Source: Saccharothrix sp. ALI-22-I
Lineage (GTDB): Bacteria; Actinomycetota; Actinomycetes; Mycobacteriales; Pseudonocardiaceae
Direction: 5' to 3'
Assembly: GCF_001984175.1 (NCBI RefSeq)
Contig: NZ_MTQP01000033.1
Location: 1 to 53,350, forward strand
DNA length: 53,350 bases
In this document: piece after piece, positions 16,969-25,025 of the stretch
Numbering within the stretch: the first letter of the stretch is position 1
Layout: the number at the start of each line of letters is the position of its first letter
Notes under the pieces: generated by a model
What the model was told of the DNA's origin: nothing
Databases searched by the model: none
The model's input: only the letters and a program-made list of their open reading frames with translations
Translations under genes and position numbers: made by a program

Positions 16969-18282
16969 ATGACCATGCAACGGCGGACATTCCTCAGCGT
17001 CAGCGCGGCCGGAGCGGCGGGCCTCGGCCTGGGCCTGCTCGGCGTCGGCCAGGCGCTCGCCGCGCCCGTCGGGACGCTGGCCACGGCGCCGACCACGCCG
17101 TTCGCGGTCGGCGTGCGCCGGTACAACTGGACCCGCGGCAGTCGCCCGTGCACCACCTACGTGTACTACCCCGCCACCGGCACCGCCGGCGGCAACCCCG
17201 TGACCGACGCCCCGGTCGCCAACGGTGTCTTCCCCGTCTACAACTTCACCCACGGCTACCAGAGCAGCCCGCAGAACTCCCTGTTCATCATCCGGGCCCT
17301 GGCCTCGGCGGGCTTCATCGTCCCCGCCCCTCACTTCAACCACAACCCCTCCGATGTCGGCAACGGCGAAACCCCGAAGGACGTCTCGCAGGTCATCACC
17401 AACACCCTCGCGCTCAACACGAGCGGTCCGCTGGCAGGGCACATCAACACCTCGATCGGCGTCGGCGTCTCGGGCCACTCCCTGGGCGGCATGACCACCC
17501 ACGGCCTGCTGACCCGCTGGGCCGACAGCCGCATCATCTCCGCGAACCCGCAGTCGTGCACCGACCAGGGCACCCCGTCCAGTTCGATCTCGGCCAAGGT
17601 CCTGTTCGTCCACGGCGACCGCGACGACCTCACGGGATACAGCTCGGCCCGGCAGGCGTACAACGAGATGACCTGGCCCAAGGCGTTCCTCACCTTCGTC
17701 GGCGGCAGCCACACCAGCTTCTGGAGCGACCAGCGCTTCCCCAGGACCGTCGTCGACTGGGCCCGCTGGACCATGTACGGCGACACCGCCGCACGCGACC
17801 GCCTCCCCGCCGACGCCGCCGGCTCCAACACCCGCTGGGAAGCCCAACTCGGCGACGGTGGAGGCAACCCCGGCACCACCTACGTGACGATCCGAAACGC
17901 CGCCACAGGCCTTTTCATCGACGGAAGGGGCACCACCGACAACGGCGCCGACGTCGGGCAGTCCAGCAACAGCGGCAACGCCAACCAACAGTGGGCCATC
18001 GAGAACACCGGCTCCTACGTCCGCATCCGCAACCGCGCCACCAACCTGTACATCGACGGCATGGGCCGCACCACCAACGGCGCCAACGCGGGCCAATGGG
18101 CCTCCGGCAGCAGCAACAACCAGCAATGGTCCCGGGTGACCACCGGCGGCAACCTGCGATTCCGCAACCGCGCCACCGGCCTCTACCTCGACGGCATGGG
18201 CCGCACCACCAACGACGCCAACCTCGGCCAGTACAACGACAGCAGCAGCACCAACCAACAGTGGACCATCACCGGCGTCTGA
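16969..18282 (+). CDS. Tat-exported alpha/beta hydrolase with CBM13
   Basis: 437-residue secreted hydrolase. The ATG at 16969 has AAGGAG 6 bp upstream; the in-frame ATG at 16939 lacks one. The N-terminus has a Tat motif (RRTFLSVS). The catalytic domain covers about 40-290, with Ser171 in GVSGHSLGGM, an Asp in VHGDRDD (217-220) and His248 in GGSHTSF, similar to the chlorophyllase/platelet-activating-factor acetylhydrolase-like group of dienelactone-type folds. A three-repeat ricin CBM13 covers about 303-437, with repeated RNRAT...IDGMGRTTN and NQQW motifs. The substrate is probably an ester on plant cell-wall material (acetyl, feruloyl or polyester); this is inference from location and the binding module. 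Confidence 0.75.
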   Translation: MTMQRRTFLSVSAAGAAGLGLGLLGVGQALAAPVGTLATAPTTPFAVGVRRYNWTRGSRPCTTYVYYPATGTAGGNPVTDAPVANGVFPVYNFTHGYQSSPQNSLFIIRALASAGFIVPAPHFNHNPSDVGNGETPKDVSQVITNTLALNTSGPLAGHINTSIGVGVSGHSLGGMTTHGLLTRWADSRIISANPQSCTDQGTPSSSISAKVLFVHGDRDDLTGYSSARQAYNEMTWPKAFLTFVGGSHTSFWSDQRFPRTVVDWARWTMYGDTAARDRLPADAAGSNTRWEAQLGDGGGNPGTTYVTIRNAATGLFIDGRGTTDNGADVGQSSNSGNANQQWAIENTGSYVRIRNRATNLYIDGMGRTTNGANAGQWASGSSNNQQWSRVTTGGNLRFRNRATGLYLDGMGRTTNDANLGQYNDSSSTNQQWTITGV

Positions 18283-18288
18283 CCCGCC

Positions 18289-18324
18289 GGGGCACCGCTC
18301 GCGCCACAGGGCGAGCGGTGCCCC
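18289..18324 (+). terminator. Perfect 14-bp terminator hairpin
   Basis: GGGGCACCGCTCGC (18289-18302) pairs with GCGAGCGGTGCCCC (18311-18324), 7 bp after the hydrolase stop and 46 bp before the next start. Confidence 0.8.
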
Positions 18325-18369
18325 GACCTGGCGTGGACAAACCTCTCGCAACCACCCTGGACGGGTTCA

Positions 18370-19893
18370 ATGACACAGTCCTCCCTCGATCCGACCTCAC
18401 CGCGACGTCCGCACCGACGCCGCACCGCGTTGGTCCTCGCCAGCGCGTTGATCGCAAGTGGCGCCGCCGCGTTGGTCGCGGGACCGTCGGCGAACGCGGC
18501 CGTGATCGACCCGGCGGCGTACTACCAGATCGTGTCGCGGCACAGCGGCAAAGCGGTCGGCATCGCCGACCAGTCGACCGCCGACGGCGCCGTCGTCCAG
18601 CAGCGGACCCGTGCCGTCCAGACCAGCCAGCAGTTCCAGTTCGTGGACGCCGGCCGCGGCTACCACAAGCTCCGGGCCCGGCACAGCGGCAAGGTGGTGG
18701 ACATCGCCTCGGCGTCCACGGCCAACGGCGCGAACGTCGTGCAGTGGACCGACACCGGCGGCGCCAACCAGCAGTTCCGGGTGGTCGACACCGACAGCGG
18801 ATACGTCAAGCTGGTCAACCGCAACAGCGGCAAGGCGCTCGACGTGTGGGGACAGTCCACCGCCGACGGCGCGCGGATCTCCCAGTACACCGACACGGGC
18901 GCGGTCAACCAGCAGTGGCAGCTGGTCCGGGTCGACGCGGGGCCGGCGCCGAAGTACGCCGGCTACCTGTTCACCTACTTCACCGGCGAGAACACCTCCG
19001 CCGGCGAGCAGGTCTACTTCGGGCTCAGCCAGGGCAACGACCCCACCCGGTGGCGCCAACTCAACGGCGGGCGGCCCGTGCTGACCTCGACCGTGGGCAC
19101 CCGGGGCGTGCGCGACCCGTTCATCATCCGCTCACCCCAGGGCGACAAGTTCTACCAGATCGCCACCGACCTGCGGATCTACGGCAACGGCAACTGGGAC
19201 CAGGTCCAGCGGACCGGCAGCAAGTCCATCGTCGTGTGGGAGTCGACCGATCTGGTGACCTGGAGCGCGCCGCGCCTGGCACGCGTCTCACCGGACACGG
19301 CCGGCAACACCTGGGCCCCGGAGGCCTACTACGACGAGGGCCTCGGCCAGTACGTCGTGTTCTGGGCGTCGAAGCTGTACTCCACCAACGACCCTAACCA
19401 CACCGGCAGCACCTACAACCGCATGATGTACGCCACCACGTCCGACTTCCGCACCTTCAGCCCTGCTCAGGTCTGGGTCGACAAGGGCTACTCCACCATC
19501 GACTCGACGTTGATCAAGCACAACGGCACCTACCACCGCTTCACCAAGGACGAACGCAGCACCTCGCAGTCCCCGTGCGGCAAGTTCATCCTCGCGGAGA
19601 AGTCCACGACCATCCTCAACCGCAACTACTCCTTCGTCGCCGACTGCCTCGGCAACAACGCGCTCAACCAAGGCGAAGGACCACTGGTCTTCAAGTCCAA
19701 CACCGACGAACGCTGGTACATGTTCATCGACGAGTACGGCGGCCGGGGCTACATCCCGTTCACGACCACCGACCTGAACACCCGGCAATGGTCACCCGTC
19801 TCCGGCTACACCATGCCCGGTCGGCCGCGCCACGGCACCGTCCTGCCGGTCACCCAGGCCGAGTACGACCGGCTGTCGCAGCGCTGGGGCTGA
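18370..19893 (+). CDS. GH43 enzyme with N-terminal CBM13
   Basis: Secreted 507-residue protein. The ATG at 18370 follows a weak site (GGACGGG). The long signal peptide ends near residue 44. Residues about 48-190 are a three-repeat ricin module (HSGKAVGIAD, HSGKVVDIAS, NSGKALDVWG, each followed by a QQ-F or QQW). The five-bladed propeller covers about 200-505, with the likely triad Asp in RGVRDPFII, Asp in STIDSTLI and Glu in NQGEGPLVF. The closest characterised type cannot be named from sequence alone; an alpha-L-arabinofuranosidase or beta-galactosidase/xylosidase activity is possible. It is separated from its neighbours by a terminator on the left and by operator B3 on the right. Confidence 0.75.
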   Translation: MTQSSLDPTSPRRPHRRRTALVLASALIASGAAALVAGPSANAAVIDPAAYYQIVSRHSGKAVGIADQSTADGAVVQQRTRAVQTSQQFQFVDAGRGYHKLRARHSGKVVDIASASTANGANVVQWTDTGGANQQFRVVDTDSGYVKLVNRNSGKALDVWGQSTADGARISQYTDTGAVNQQWQLVRVDAGPAPKYAGYLFTYFTGENTSAGEQVYFGLSQGNDPTRWRQLNGGRPVLTSTVGTRGVRDPFIIRSPQGDKFYQIATDLRIYGNGNWDQVQRTGSKSIVVWESTDLVTWSAPRLARVSPDTAGNTWAPEAYYDEGLGQYVVFWASKLYSTNDPNHTGSTYNRMMYATTSDFRTFSPAQVWVDKGYSTIDSTLIKHNGTYHRFTKDERSTSQSPCGKFILAEKSTTILNRNYSFVADCLGNNALNQGEGPLVFKSNTDERWYMFIDEYGGRGYIPFTTTDLNTRQWSPVSGYTMPGRPRHGTVLPVTQAEYDRLSQRWG

Positions 19894-19925
19894 ACTGCCC
19901 GGAGGTTTGAGAGCAAGCAGTCCTG

Positions 19926-19941
19926 TCCGAACGTTCGACGG
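19926..19941. promoter_or_regulatory. Operator B3, TCCGAACGTTCGACGG
   Basis: Variant of the CCGTCGAACATTCGACGG site with a perfect CGAACGTTCG core, 36 bp before the start of the frameshifted secreted gene. It suggests that this gene belonged to the same regulon. Confidence 0.5.
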
Positions 19942-19977
19942 AATGATCGGCGGCCAATCAGAAGGAGCAGCACCCAC

Positions 19978-20365
19978 ATGACGGTTCGTCACCGCAAGAC
20001 TCGTTCAGTCGCGACTGCCGCCGCCGCGCTGGTCGTGCCGCCGCGGCCAGTCTCACCGTGGTGCCGTCTGCCGGTACCGCCGAGACCGCGAAGCTGCAAG
20101 TCAACACGCCCATGGCCGGGCTCATCGGGCAGATGCCCGTGTGGGCGCTTCGAGCATCAAGGTGAACGGCGCCTGCGTGCCCATCGCCGAGGCCACTGGC
20201 GGGCCCGGCCGGATGCTCACGTCGACCGACTACCAGGTGACGGTGGGCAAGACCTACGACATCTCGGTCTGGAGCAGTGGGTGCCTCTACGGGCCGATCG
20301 GCGCAGCGACCAAGACCGTGCAGTCCAGCGCCATCTCTGCCAGCAATTGGCAGGTCCGTGTCTGA
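19978..20365 (+). pseudogene. Small secreted protein gene split over three frames
   Basis: The ATG at 19978 has a strong GAAGGAG 10 bp upstream. Three frames give consecutive pieces of one plausible secreted protein of about 125 residues: a basic start and hydrophobic run (MTVRHRKTRSVATAAAALV); then AASLTVVPSAGTAETAKLQV and NTPMAGLIG after a shift near 20040; then VGASSIKVNGACVPIAEATG through to NWQVRV after a shift near 20130, stopping at 20365. Each junction fits a one-base change. The mature part has two cysteines and a beta-rich look. No known family is recognised. Either two real frameshifts or two assembly errors explain it; reads would decide. It follows the ricin-GH43 gene by 84 bp. 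Confidence 0.6.
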
Positions 20366-20506
20366 TGACCACCGCCACCGGCCCGCAGCTCGGGCTTCTG
20401 CGAACATGGTGGCCAGTTTGAAGCGAATCGTCACCTGACCGCTGTCGCCGGACGACGAACACCCGCCGACAACCAACGTGACGTCCTGCGCCGCGACGAC
20501 AGGGCC

Positions 20507-20535
20507 GGCGCCGGAACCCCATGGGTTCCGGCGCC
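20507..20535. terminator. Bidirectional 13-bp hairpin
   Basis: GGCGCCGGAACCC and GGGTTCCGGCGCC pair perfectly over a 3-nt loop, between the rightward arm and the leftward GH-A gene ending at 20552. It can serve both directions. Confidence 0.8.
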
Positions 20536-20551
20536 TCAGCGCCAGCGGGGT

Positions 20552-20944
20552 CTACTTCTGCTCGAAGACCCAGTCGGTCGTCGAGTCAGTGGATCCCGTG
20601 TTCCATTTCAGTTCGTTTGTCGAGGTTGCGTACATGTAGCCCCTGTCCGGACGCTTGTTGTCGACGCGGAAGAGACCGTTGCCGATCGCCTCGACGTTCC
20701 ACAACGAATCGTCCAGGACCTCGCCGGAGTTCCAGATCACGCTGTTGTCGGTGGCGTCGGTGTCCAGGTAGTTGCGTCCCGTCCTCACGTTCTTGATCGT
20801 CCAGTGTCCGGCGGTGTTCTTGGTGACGACCCAGTCCTGGTCGTCGTACGTCGTTTTGGGCGCGAGGGTCACGACACCGTCCAGCTCGGTGTCGAGGTAC
20901 CTGCCGGAAGCGGCGTTGCGGATCTTGTAGGTGGCTCCGCTGAC
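20552..20944 (-). repeat. Duplicated beta-trefoil domain, copy 1
   Basis: This 393-bp stretch aligns without gaps to 22577-22969 at a constant offset of 2025 bp. Long runs are identical even at silent positions, for example the blocks around 20570-20610 and 20838-20930. Confidence 0.8.
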
Positions 20945-22540
20945 CAGGCTGGGCAGCGTGAACAACACCCGGACGCACTCGCCCGCGTTCAGGTTGATGA
21001 CAGTGTTTCCGGTTGACGTGTCGAAGGACTTGGGCCCGGCGCTCACCCAGAGGTCGTTGGCGTCGTAATGCCCGGTTTCCACGGATGCCACCGCCCCGTA
21101 GCTTCCCGGCAGGGTGTAGGTGGCCGACCTCGTGCTGAGCAGGGCGACCCCCGAACTGCTTCGCTTGACGGCGATACCCTGTCCCCCGTTCGCCGTGGTG
21201 AAGGTGATGTTCATGTTGTCCAAGGGCTTGACGACGCCGGTGACGCTCGCCGCGGCGGCCCGGTTGAACGTCTGCAGCTTGCTCCCGCCCGCTTCCACCG
21301 GGCTCTTGGTGGCGAGATCCCGACCGATCTTGTTCAGCATGCGGTTCAGATTGGCGACGTTGTTGGAGACCGTGTCACGGCTGACGACCTTGGTGGTCGG
21401 GTTGAAGTTGTACAGACCGTGGTTCGAGTTGCCGGTCGACGAGTCGGGATCGAGAGCGGCGTAGAAGTTGTGGACCCCGTTTCCCGCGATGGTGTTGAAT
21501 TTCTGGACGTCCGCGAAGTTGTTTCCCCCGTAATTTTCCATGATCATCGGGAAATTCTTGCCCTGGGCCCAGAAGGCGTTGGTTCCGTAACCAAACAGAC
21601 TGTCGTTGTTCGTCGTATACGGATCGTCTCCGAAGAAGTCGATGTGCGACGCGCCCTGCGCCCGGAGGTCCTCGTTCTCGGTGACCGGCTCGGCGTCGCC
21701 GACGACGTTGACCCGCGTGTAGACGGAGTAGTCGGACTGTTTGATCACTTGACCCAGTTGGTTCACGTAGTCCAACAGCACATCCCTGCGGAATTGTGCG
21801 GCGTTGGTGTAGCCGCCGGCGTTCCACCTCTGCGTGCTGTATGTGCTGTAGCTGCGGTCGGACGAAGCGCCGAACTGCATGTTCGCCACATTCGGTTCGT
21901 TCAGCACCTGTGCGCCGACGATCGTGTGACCGGTGTCGTAGGCGGCGATGTGGCCCATGAGTTGGCCGAGCACGTACTTTTCCCTGGCGAGCAGGTTGGG
22001 GTCGGTCTTGTCCAACAGGTTGTTGCCGTTGAGCGTCAACCTCGTGCCGTCGGACTTGAGCACGAATTGGTAGTCGTTCATGACGTAGGCGGGCAGGCGA
22101 GGCGCCAGCGTGATCCCTGTAGATTCGTGACCGAACCAGAGGAGTTCGAGTTTCAGGTTGTATTTCTTGCACCAATCGATGTAGCGATTGATGTCCGCCC
22201 AGTCGAAGGTGTCCTTCGCGGTCTCGACCTTCGACCACCAGATGGGGATGTTCACGACGTTGAAGCCGTCGTCGCTGATCATCTTGAGGACCGGCTCCAA
22301 CTGCGCATCGGTCCAGCCGAAGGTGTACTTGTGCTTCTCGTAGCGGAACTGGACACCACTGTGGAAGAACGGCTTCCCGTCGACCATGAGCGCGTATTTG
22401 TCGTACGTGGTCTTGGACGTGTCGACGGACGAGACGGTGACCGCCGCGCTGGCGGGATCTGGAGTCGAGCCGAGCCCGACGATCGAAGTGAGCAGCAGCA
22501 CAGCGACCCAGGCTGCCTTGGTTGATCGTTTGATCTGCAC
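20552..22540 (-). CDS. Clan GH-A glycoside hydrolase (GH35/DUF4978-like beta-galactosidase-type) with C-terminal beta-trefoil
   Basis: Secreted 662-residue protein starting with GTG at 22540, 7 bp after AAAGGAG. The signal peptide ends near residue 32. A (beta/alpha)8 barrel follows: DGKPFFHSGVQFRYEKH is the typical opening of GH35-like enzymes, NIPIWWSKVE the strand-2 motif, QVLNEPNV contains the likely acid/base Glu and MIMENYGGN the likely nucleophile. A beta-sandwich spans about 400-520. The last 131 residues are a beta-trefoil (KIRNAASGRYLDTEL, TIKNVRTGRNYLDTD, RVDNKRPDRGYMYATS) that is almost identical to that of the preceding esterase. DUF4978 proteins in Bacteroidetes pectin loci suggest galactosidase activity, but this is inference. 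It is 36 bp behind the esterase gene and shares its promoter. Confidence 0.68.
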   Translation of the reverse strand: MQIKRSTKAAWVAVLLLTSIVGLGSTPDPASAAVTVSSVDTSKTTYDKYALMVDGKPFFHSGVQFRYEKHKYTFGWTDAQLEPVLKMISDDGFNVVNIPIWWSKVETAKDTFDWADINRYIDWCKKYNLKLELLWFGHESTGITLAPRLPAYVMNDYQFVLKSDGTRLTLNGNNLLDKTDPNLLAREKYVLGQLMGHIAAYDTGHTIVGAQVLNEPNVANMQFGASSDRSYSTYSTQRWNAGGYTNAAQFRRDVLLDYVNQLGQVIKQSDYSVYTRVNVVGDAEPVTENEDLRAQGASHIDFFGDDPYTTNNDSLFGYGTNAFWAQGKNFPMIMENYGGNNFADVQKFNTIAGNGVHNFYAALDPDSSTGNSNHGLYNFNPTTKVVSRDTVSNNVANLNRMLNKIGRDLATKSPVEAGGSKLQTFNRAAAASVTGVVKPLDNMNITFTTANGGQGIAVKRSSSGVALLSTRSATYTLPGSYGAVASVETGHYDANDLWVSAGPKSFDTSTGNTVINLNAGECVRVLFTLPSLVSGATYKIRNAASGRYLDTELDGVVTLAPKTTYDDQDWVVTKNTAGHWTIKNVRTGRNYLDTDATDNSVIWNSGEVLDDSLWNVEAIGNGLFRVDNKRPDRGYMYATSTNELKWNTGSTDSTTDWVFEQK

Positions 22541-22576
22541 CTTGTTCTCCTTTCCATCGATTTTTGTTGCCGGCGT

Positions 22577-22969
22577 CTACTTCCGCTCGAAGACCCAGTC
22601 GGTCGTCGAGTCAGTGGATCCCGTGTTCCACTTCAGTTCGTTTGTCGGTGTTGCGTACAGGTAGGCCCTGTCCGGACGCTTGTTCCTGATGTGGAAGACG
22701 CCGTTGTCGCCTGTCCCGATGCTCCACAGCGAATCGTCCACGATGGTGCCGGAGTTCCAGATCACACTGTTGCCAGTGGCGTCTGCGTCCAGGTAGTGGC
22801 GGCCCGTCCGCACGTTTTTGATCGTCCAGTACCCGGATGCGTCCTTGGTGACGATCCAGTCCTGGTCGTCGTACGTCGTTTTGGGCGCGAGGGTCACGAC
22901 ACCGTTCAGCTCGGTGTCGAGGTACCTGCCGGAAGCGGCGTTGCGGATCTTGTAGGTCGCGCCACTGAC
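22577..22969 (-). repeat. Duplicated beta-trefoil domain, copy 2
   Basis: Gapless partner of 20552-20944. The catalytic parts of the two proteins are unrelated, so only the binding domain was copied or converted. Confidence 0.8.
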
Positions 22970-24358
22970 CGGGCCGCGGACGAGTTCAACCAGGGCCCGG
23001 GTGAGCACCGGCACGTAGAAATCGGTGATTCCGGCGATGTTCGGATGTGTGCCGGAGCCGCCACTGCCCGGGTAGCCGCCCACGAGGACGTCGAACGTGT
23101 ACGCCACCCGTTGGGCATCGACGCGGGTGTCGAACGTCGTGTCCGCGAAGACGTCGGCGACCGCAATGCCCCACTTCCCGGCGGCCTGCAGGGTCACCTG
23201 ACGCAGGGCGAGCTGGGTGTTCCAGTCCCGCGAGCCCAACTTGTGGGCGGCCACGTACACGAGTCGCGCGGTCGGCCACTTCTGCTTCATGGCGTGGATG
23301 ATGGTTTCGAGCGATCCGGTGTAGGTGCCGGTGTCGAAGGTCGCGGGATCCTGGGAGTCGCTGACGGTGCCGATCCCGTACGCGTGGTTGAGCACCTCGA
23401 TCGCATCGTTCGTGCCACCGTCGAAGACCACGAAATCGGGCGCCTGCGCGCCGGCCGACTGCACCTGGGTGATGATCCGTCCACCGGAGGCATTGGACGG
23501 ACCCACGGTCGCGCCGTTCCTCGCGTACTTCGTCAGGGTCATTCCTTCACGTTCTGCGACGAAGTTCAGGAAGCTGCGCGAGTACTGGTGTCCGAAGACG
23601 ATGCTGTCACCGAAGGCGTAGACCGACTTGCCGGCGAGGCTTCCGTAGGCTGAATGGTCGGGTCGGACCAGCCGGAAGTTGTCGATCGACTGCGTGCCAG
23701 TTCCGTAGTAGTTGCACGCGACGAGCCTCGCGAGGTTCGTCCCCGTGATGCTCGCGGTACCGGAAGCCACCACCGTCGGCGCGGCCTCCTTGCTGGTGAT
23801 CGAATACTGGATCCTGCGGAGGGCGAAGTCGAGGTGAAGATCGACCGTGTACCACTTGGCCCGGTCGAAACCGGTCCTGATCCAGGTGGGGTTGAGCGAG
23901 TCGGGGGCGGAGGTGGAATCCGATTCGGGCCCCGTCACGGCATAGCGGAGTTCGGAGGCGGTCGCAGCGATCGCGAAGACGAGGCGTCCGCTGTCGTCAC
24001 GCAATTCCATGCCGGTCTTCATCGCGTCGCCGGCGATCGCTGTTTTCCAGTCGAAGCGCAGGTCGAGCGTCCTCTCGCCCGAGACGGACGACGCGAACGG
24101 GCGCACAGAAGTCGTGTAGTTGCCCATGCCTTGCGTTACGTTCAGCACGCCGTTGCCGATCCCGGCTCCGGCAGGGAACCCGAAGTTCGCAGGATTGGTC
24201 TGAGCGTCAAATGTCTCATTGATCAATGTCGCACCTGACGGTTCAGCGGCCAAGGCGGCGCGAGGGGCTATGAGGGGCGAGAAGAGCAGGACCCCGACAA
24301 CGATCAGGCCGGCCCACTTTCGAGGCCGAGAGCCTTTTCTGCCCATGACGGTATGCAC
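22577..24358 (-). CDS. SGNH/GDSL esterase with N-terminal jelly-roll and C-terminal beta-trefoil
   Basis: Secreted 593-residue protein. GTG at 24358 follows AAGGGAG by 6 bp; an ATG at 24346 is an alternative. Residues 1-38 are the signal peptide, about 40-230 a concanavalin/jelly-roll-like domain, about 240-455 the SGNH domain (Ser in YAFGDSIVFG, Gly in ARNGATVG, Asn in DGGTNDAIE, Asp/His in GSGTHPN), and about 460-593 the beta-trefoil shared with the GH-A protein. It is the first gene of a two-gene operon whose promoter and operator lie 430-475 bp upstream, giving a long leader. Likely an acetyl or other acyl esterase on plant polysaccharide. Confidence 0.8.
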   Translation of the reverse strand: MHTVMGRKGSRPRKWAGLIVVGVLLFSPLIAPRAALAAEPSGATLINETFDAQTNPANFGFPAGAGIGNGVLNVTQGMGNYTTSVRPFASSVSGERTLDLRFDWKTAIAGDAMKTGMELRDDSGRLVFAIAATASELRYAVTGPESDSTSAPDSLNPTWIRTGFDRAKWYTVDLHLDFALRRIQYSITSKEAAPTVVASGTASITGTNLARLVACNYYGTGTQSIDNFRLVRPDHSAYGSLAGKSVYAFGDSIVFGHQYSRSFLNFVAEREGMTLTKYARNGATVGPSNASGGRIITQVQSAGAQAPDFVVFDGGTNDAIEVLNHAYGIGTVSDSQDPATFDTGTYTGSLETIIHAMKQKWPTARLVYVAAHKLGSRDWNTQLALRQVTLQAAGKWGIAVADVFADTTFDTRVDAQRVAYTFDVLVGGYPGSGGSGTHPNIAGITDFYVPVLTRALVELVRGPVSGATYKIRNAASGRYLDTELNGVVTLAPKTTYDDQDWIVTKDASGYWTIKNVRTGRHYLDADATGNSVIWNSGTIVDDSLWSIGTGDNGVFHIRNKRPDRAYLYATPTNELKWNTGSTDSTTDWVFERK

Positions 24359-24611
24359 GCTGATCTCCCTTGATCTCTGGTGATGTCGACCGGGCAGTCA
24401 ACATCCCCGCGTCAGTTGCCGGCCGCTGCGGGCGGCGTGGTGCACGCCGCCGGCTGAACCGACGACGGCAGAACTGGTTCGACCGGAGTCGGCAAGGAAC
24501 ATCAGTCCTGTTCGGCGCGTCCAGCCGGATGGGACCGATCCGGGATTCCTCTCCGGTCCGGCCGCGTTGCGGCCGGGGTAGCGGTGCGCCGCGCCATCAG
24601 CCGCGGTGCCG

Positions 24612-24764
24612 TCAGACGGTGCGGCGCTGGAGCCGCTGGTCAAGGCCGCTGGTTAAGGCCACTGCCGCAGGCACACTGCAGCACCGCGACGCCGTCACTT
24701 CCAGGCAGGAGCCGAAGGCTGCCCAGGTGCCGGTGTTCTGGAAGGGTTCGCCGAGAGCAGTCAC
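24612..24764 (-). other. Possible short leader ORF (50 codons) behind promoter/operator D1
   Basis: GTG at 24764 has a strong GGAGGAG 6 bp upstream and begins Met-Thr-Ala-Leu-Gly-Glu. It starts exactly 21 bp after operator D1, as does the related ORF at 27492 after D2. The rest of the 50 residues resembles nothing known and differs from the other leader. It may be a translated leader, or the surviving start of a lost gene whose promoter now serves the esterase. Confidence 0.4.
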
Positions 24765-24785
24765 GCCTCTCCTCCGGAGAAGCCA

Positions 24786-24833
24786 GGGAAAACGTATTCC
24801 GGGGAGTTTGACGTCCGTGATTGAGCACGTCAA
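24786..24833 (-). promoter_or_regulatory. Promoter and LacI-type operator D1 for the esterase/GH-A operon
   Basis: On the minus strand the -35 hexamer TTGACG (24828-24833) is followed after 17 bp by CAAACT (24805-24810) as -10, then by the operator GGAATACGTTTTCCC (24786-24800), placed where a LacI-type repressor blocks initiation. The same arrangement, with the same 27-bp and 21-bp intervals, is found at 27423-27470. Confidence 0.75.
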
Positions 24834-25025
24834 GAGCTTGAGGCGGGTAACTTCCCGTGACCTGGCGGTCCTGACGAAGACGGGCGGCGCGTCGGCCGGG
24901 ACCCTTTCGGCCGCGATCGAAACGACACGCGCGCGACCCCGGTCCCAAGCTTCCCGTCTGTGTTCCCGGTGGCGTCGACGGCGAGGATCAGCAGGTCGCG
25001 TGCGGTGCGGGCCGAGTCAGCACCG

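Larger units (their letters stand above)
24359..25025. other. Intergenic leader region
   Basis: This 667-bp stretch holds promoter and operator D1, the short leader ORF, and a 9-bp hairpin (GGCGGCGTG / CACGCCGCC, 24431-24451) that would lie in the untranslated leader of the esterase mRNA. The part 24840-25025 between the promoter and the end of the LacI gene shows nothing recognisable. Confidence 0.5.

Noticed and set aside
15027..17156. 709-codon minus-strand frame over the PL11 gene
   Set aside because: It mirrors codon bias of PL11 and crosses two terminators; no domain is recognisable.
17148..19397. 749-codon plus-strand frame
   Set aside because: It runs through the hydrolase stop, a terminator and the ricin-GH43 gene in a wrong frame, and is rich in Arg, His and Pro.
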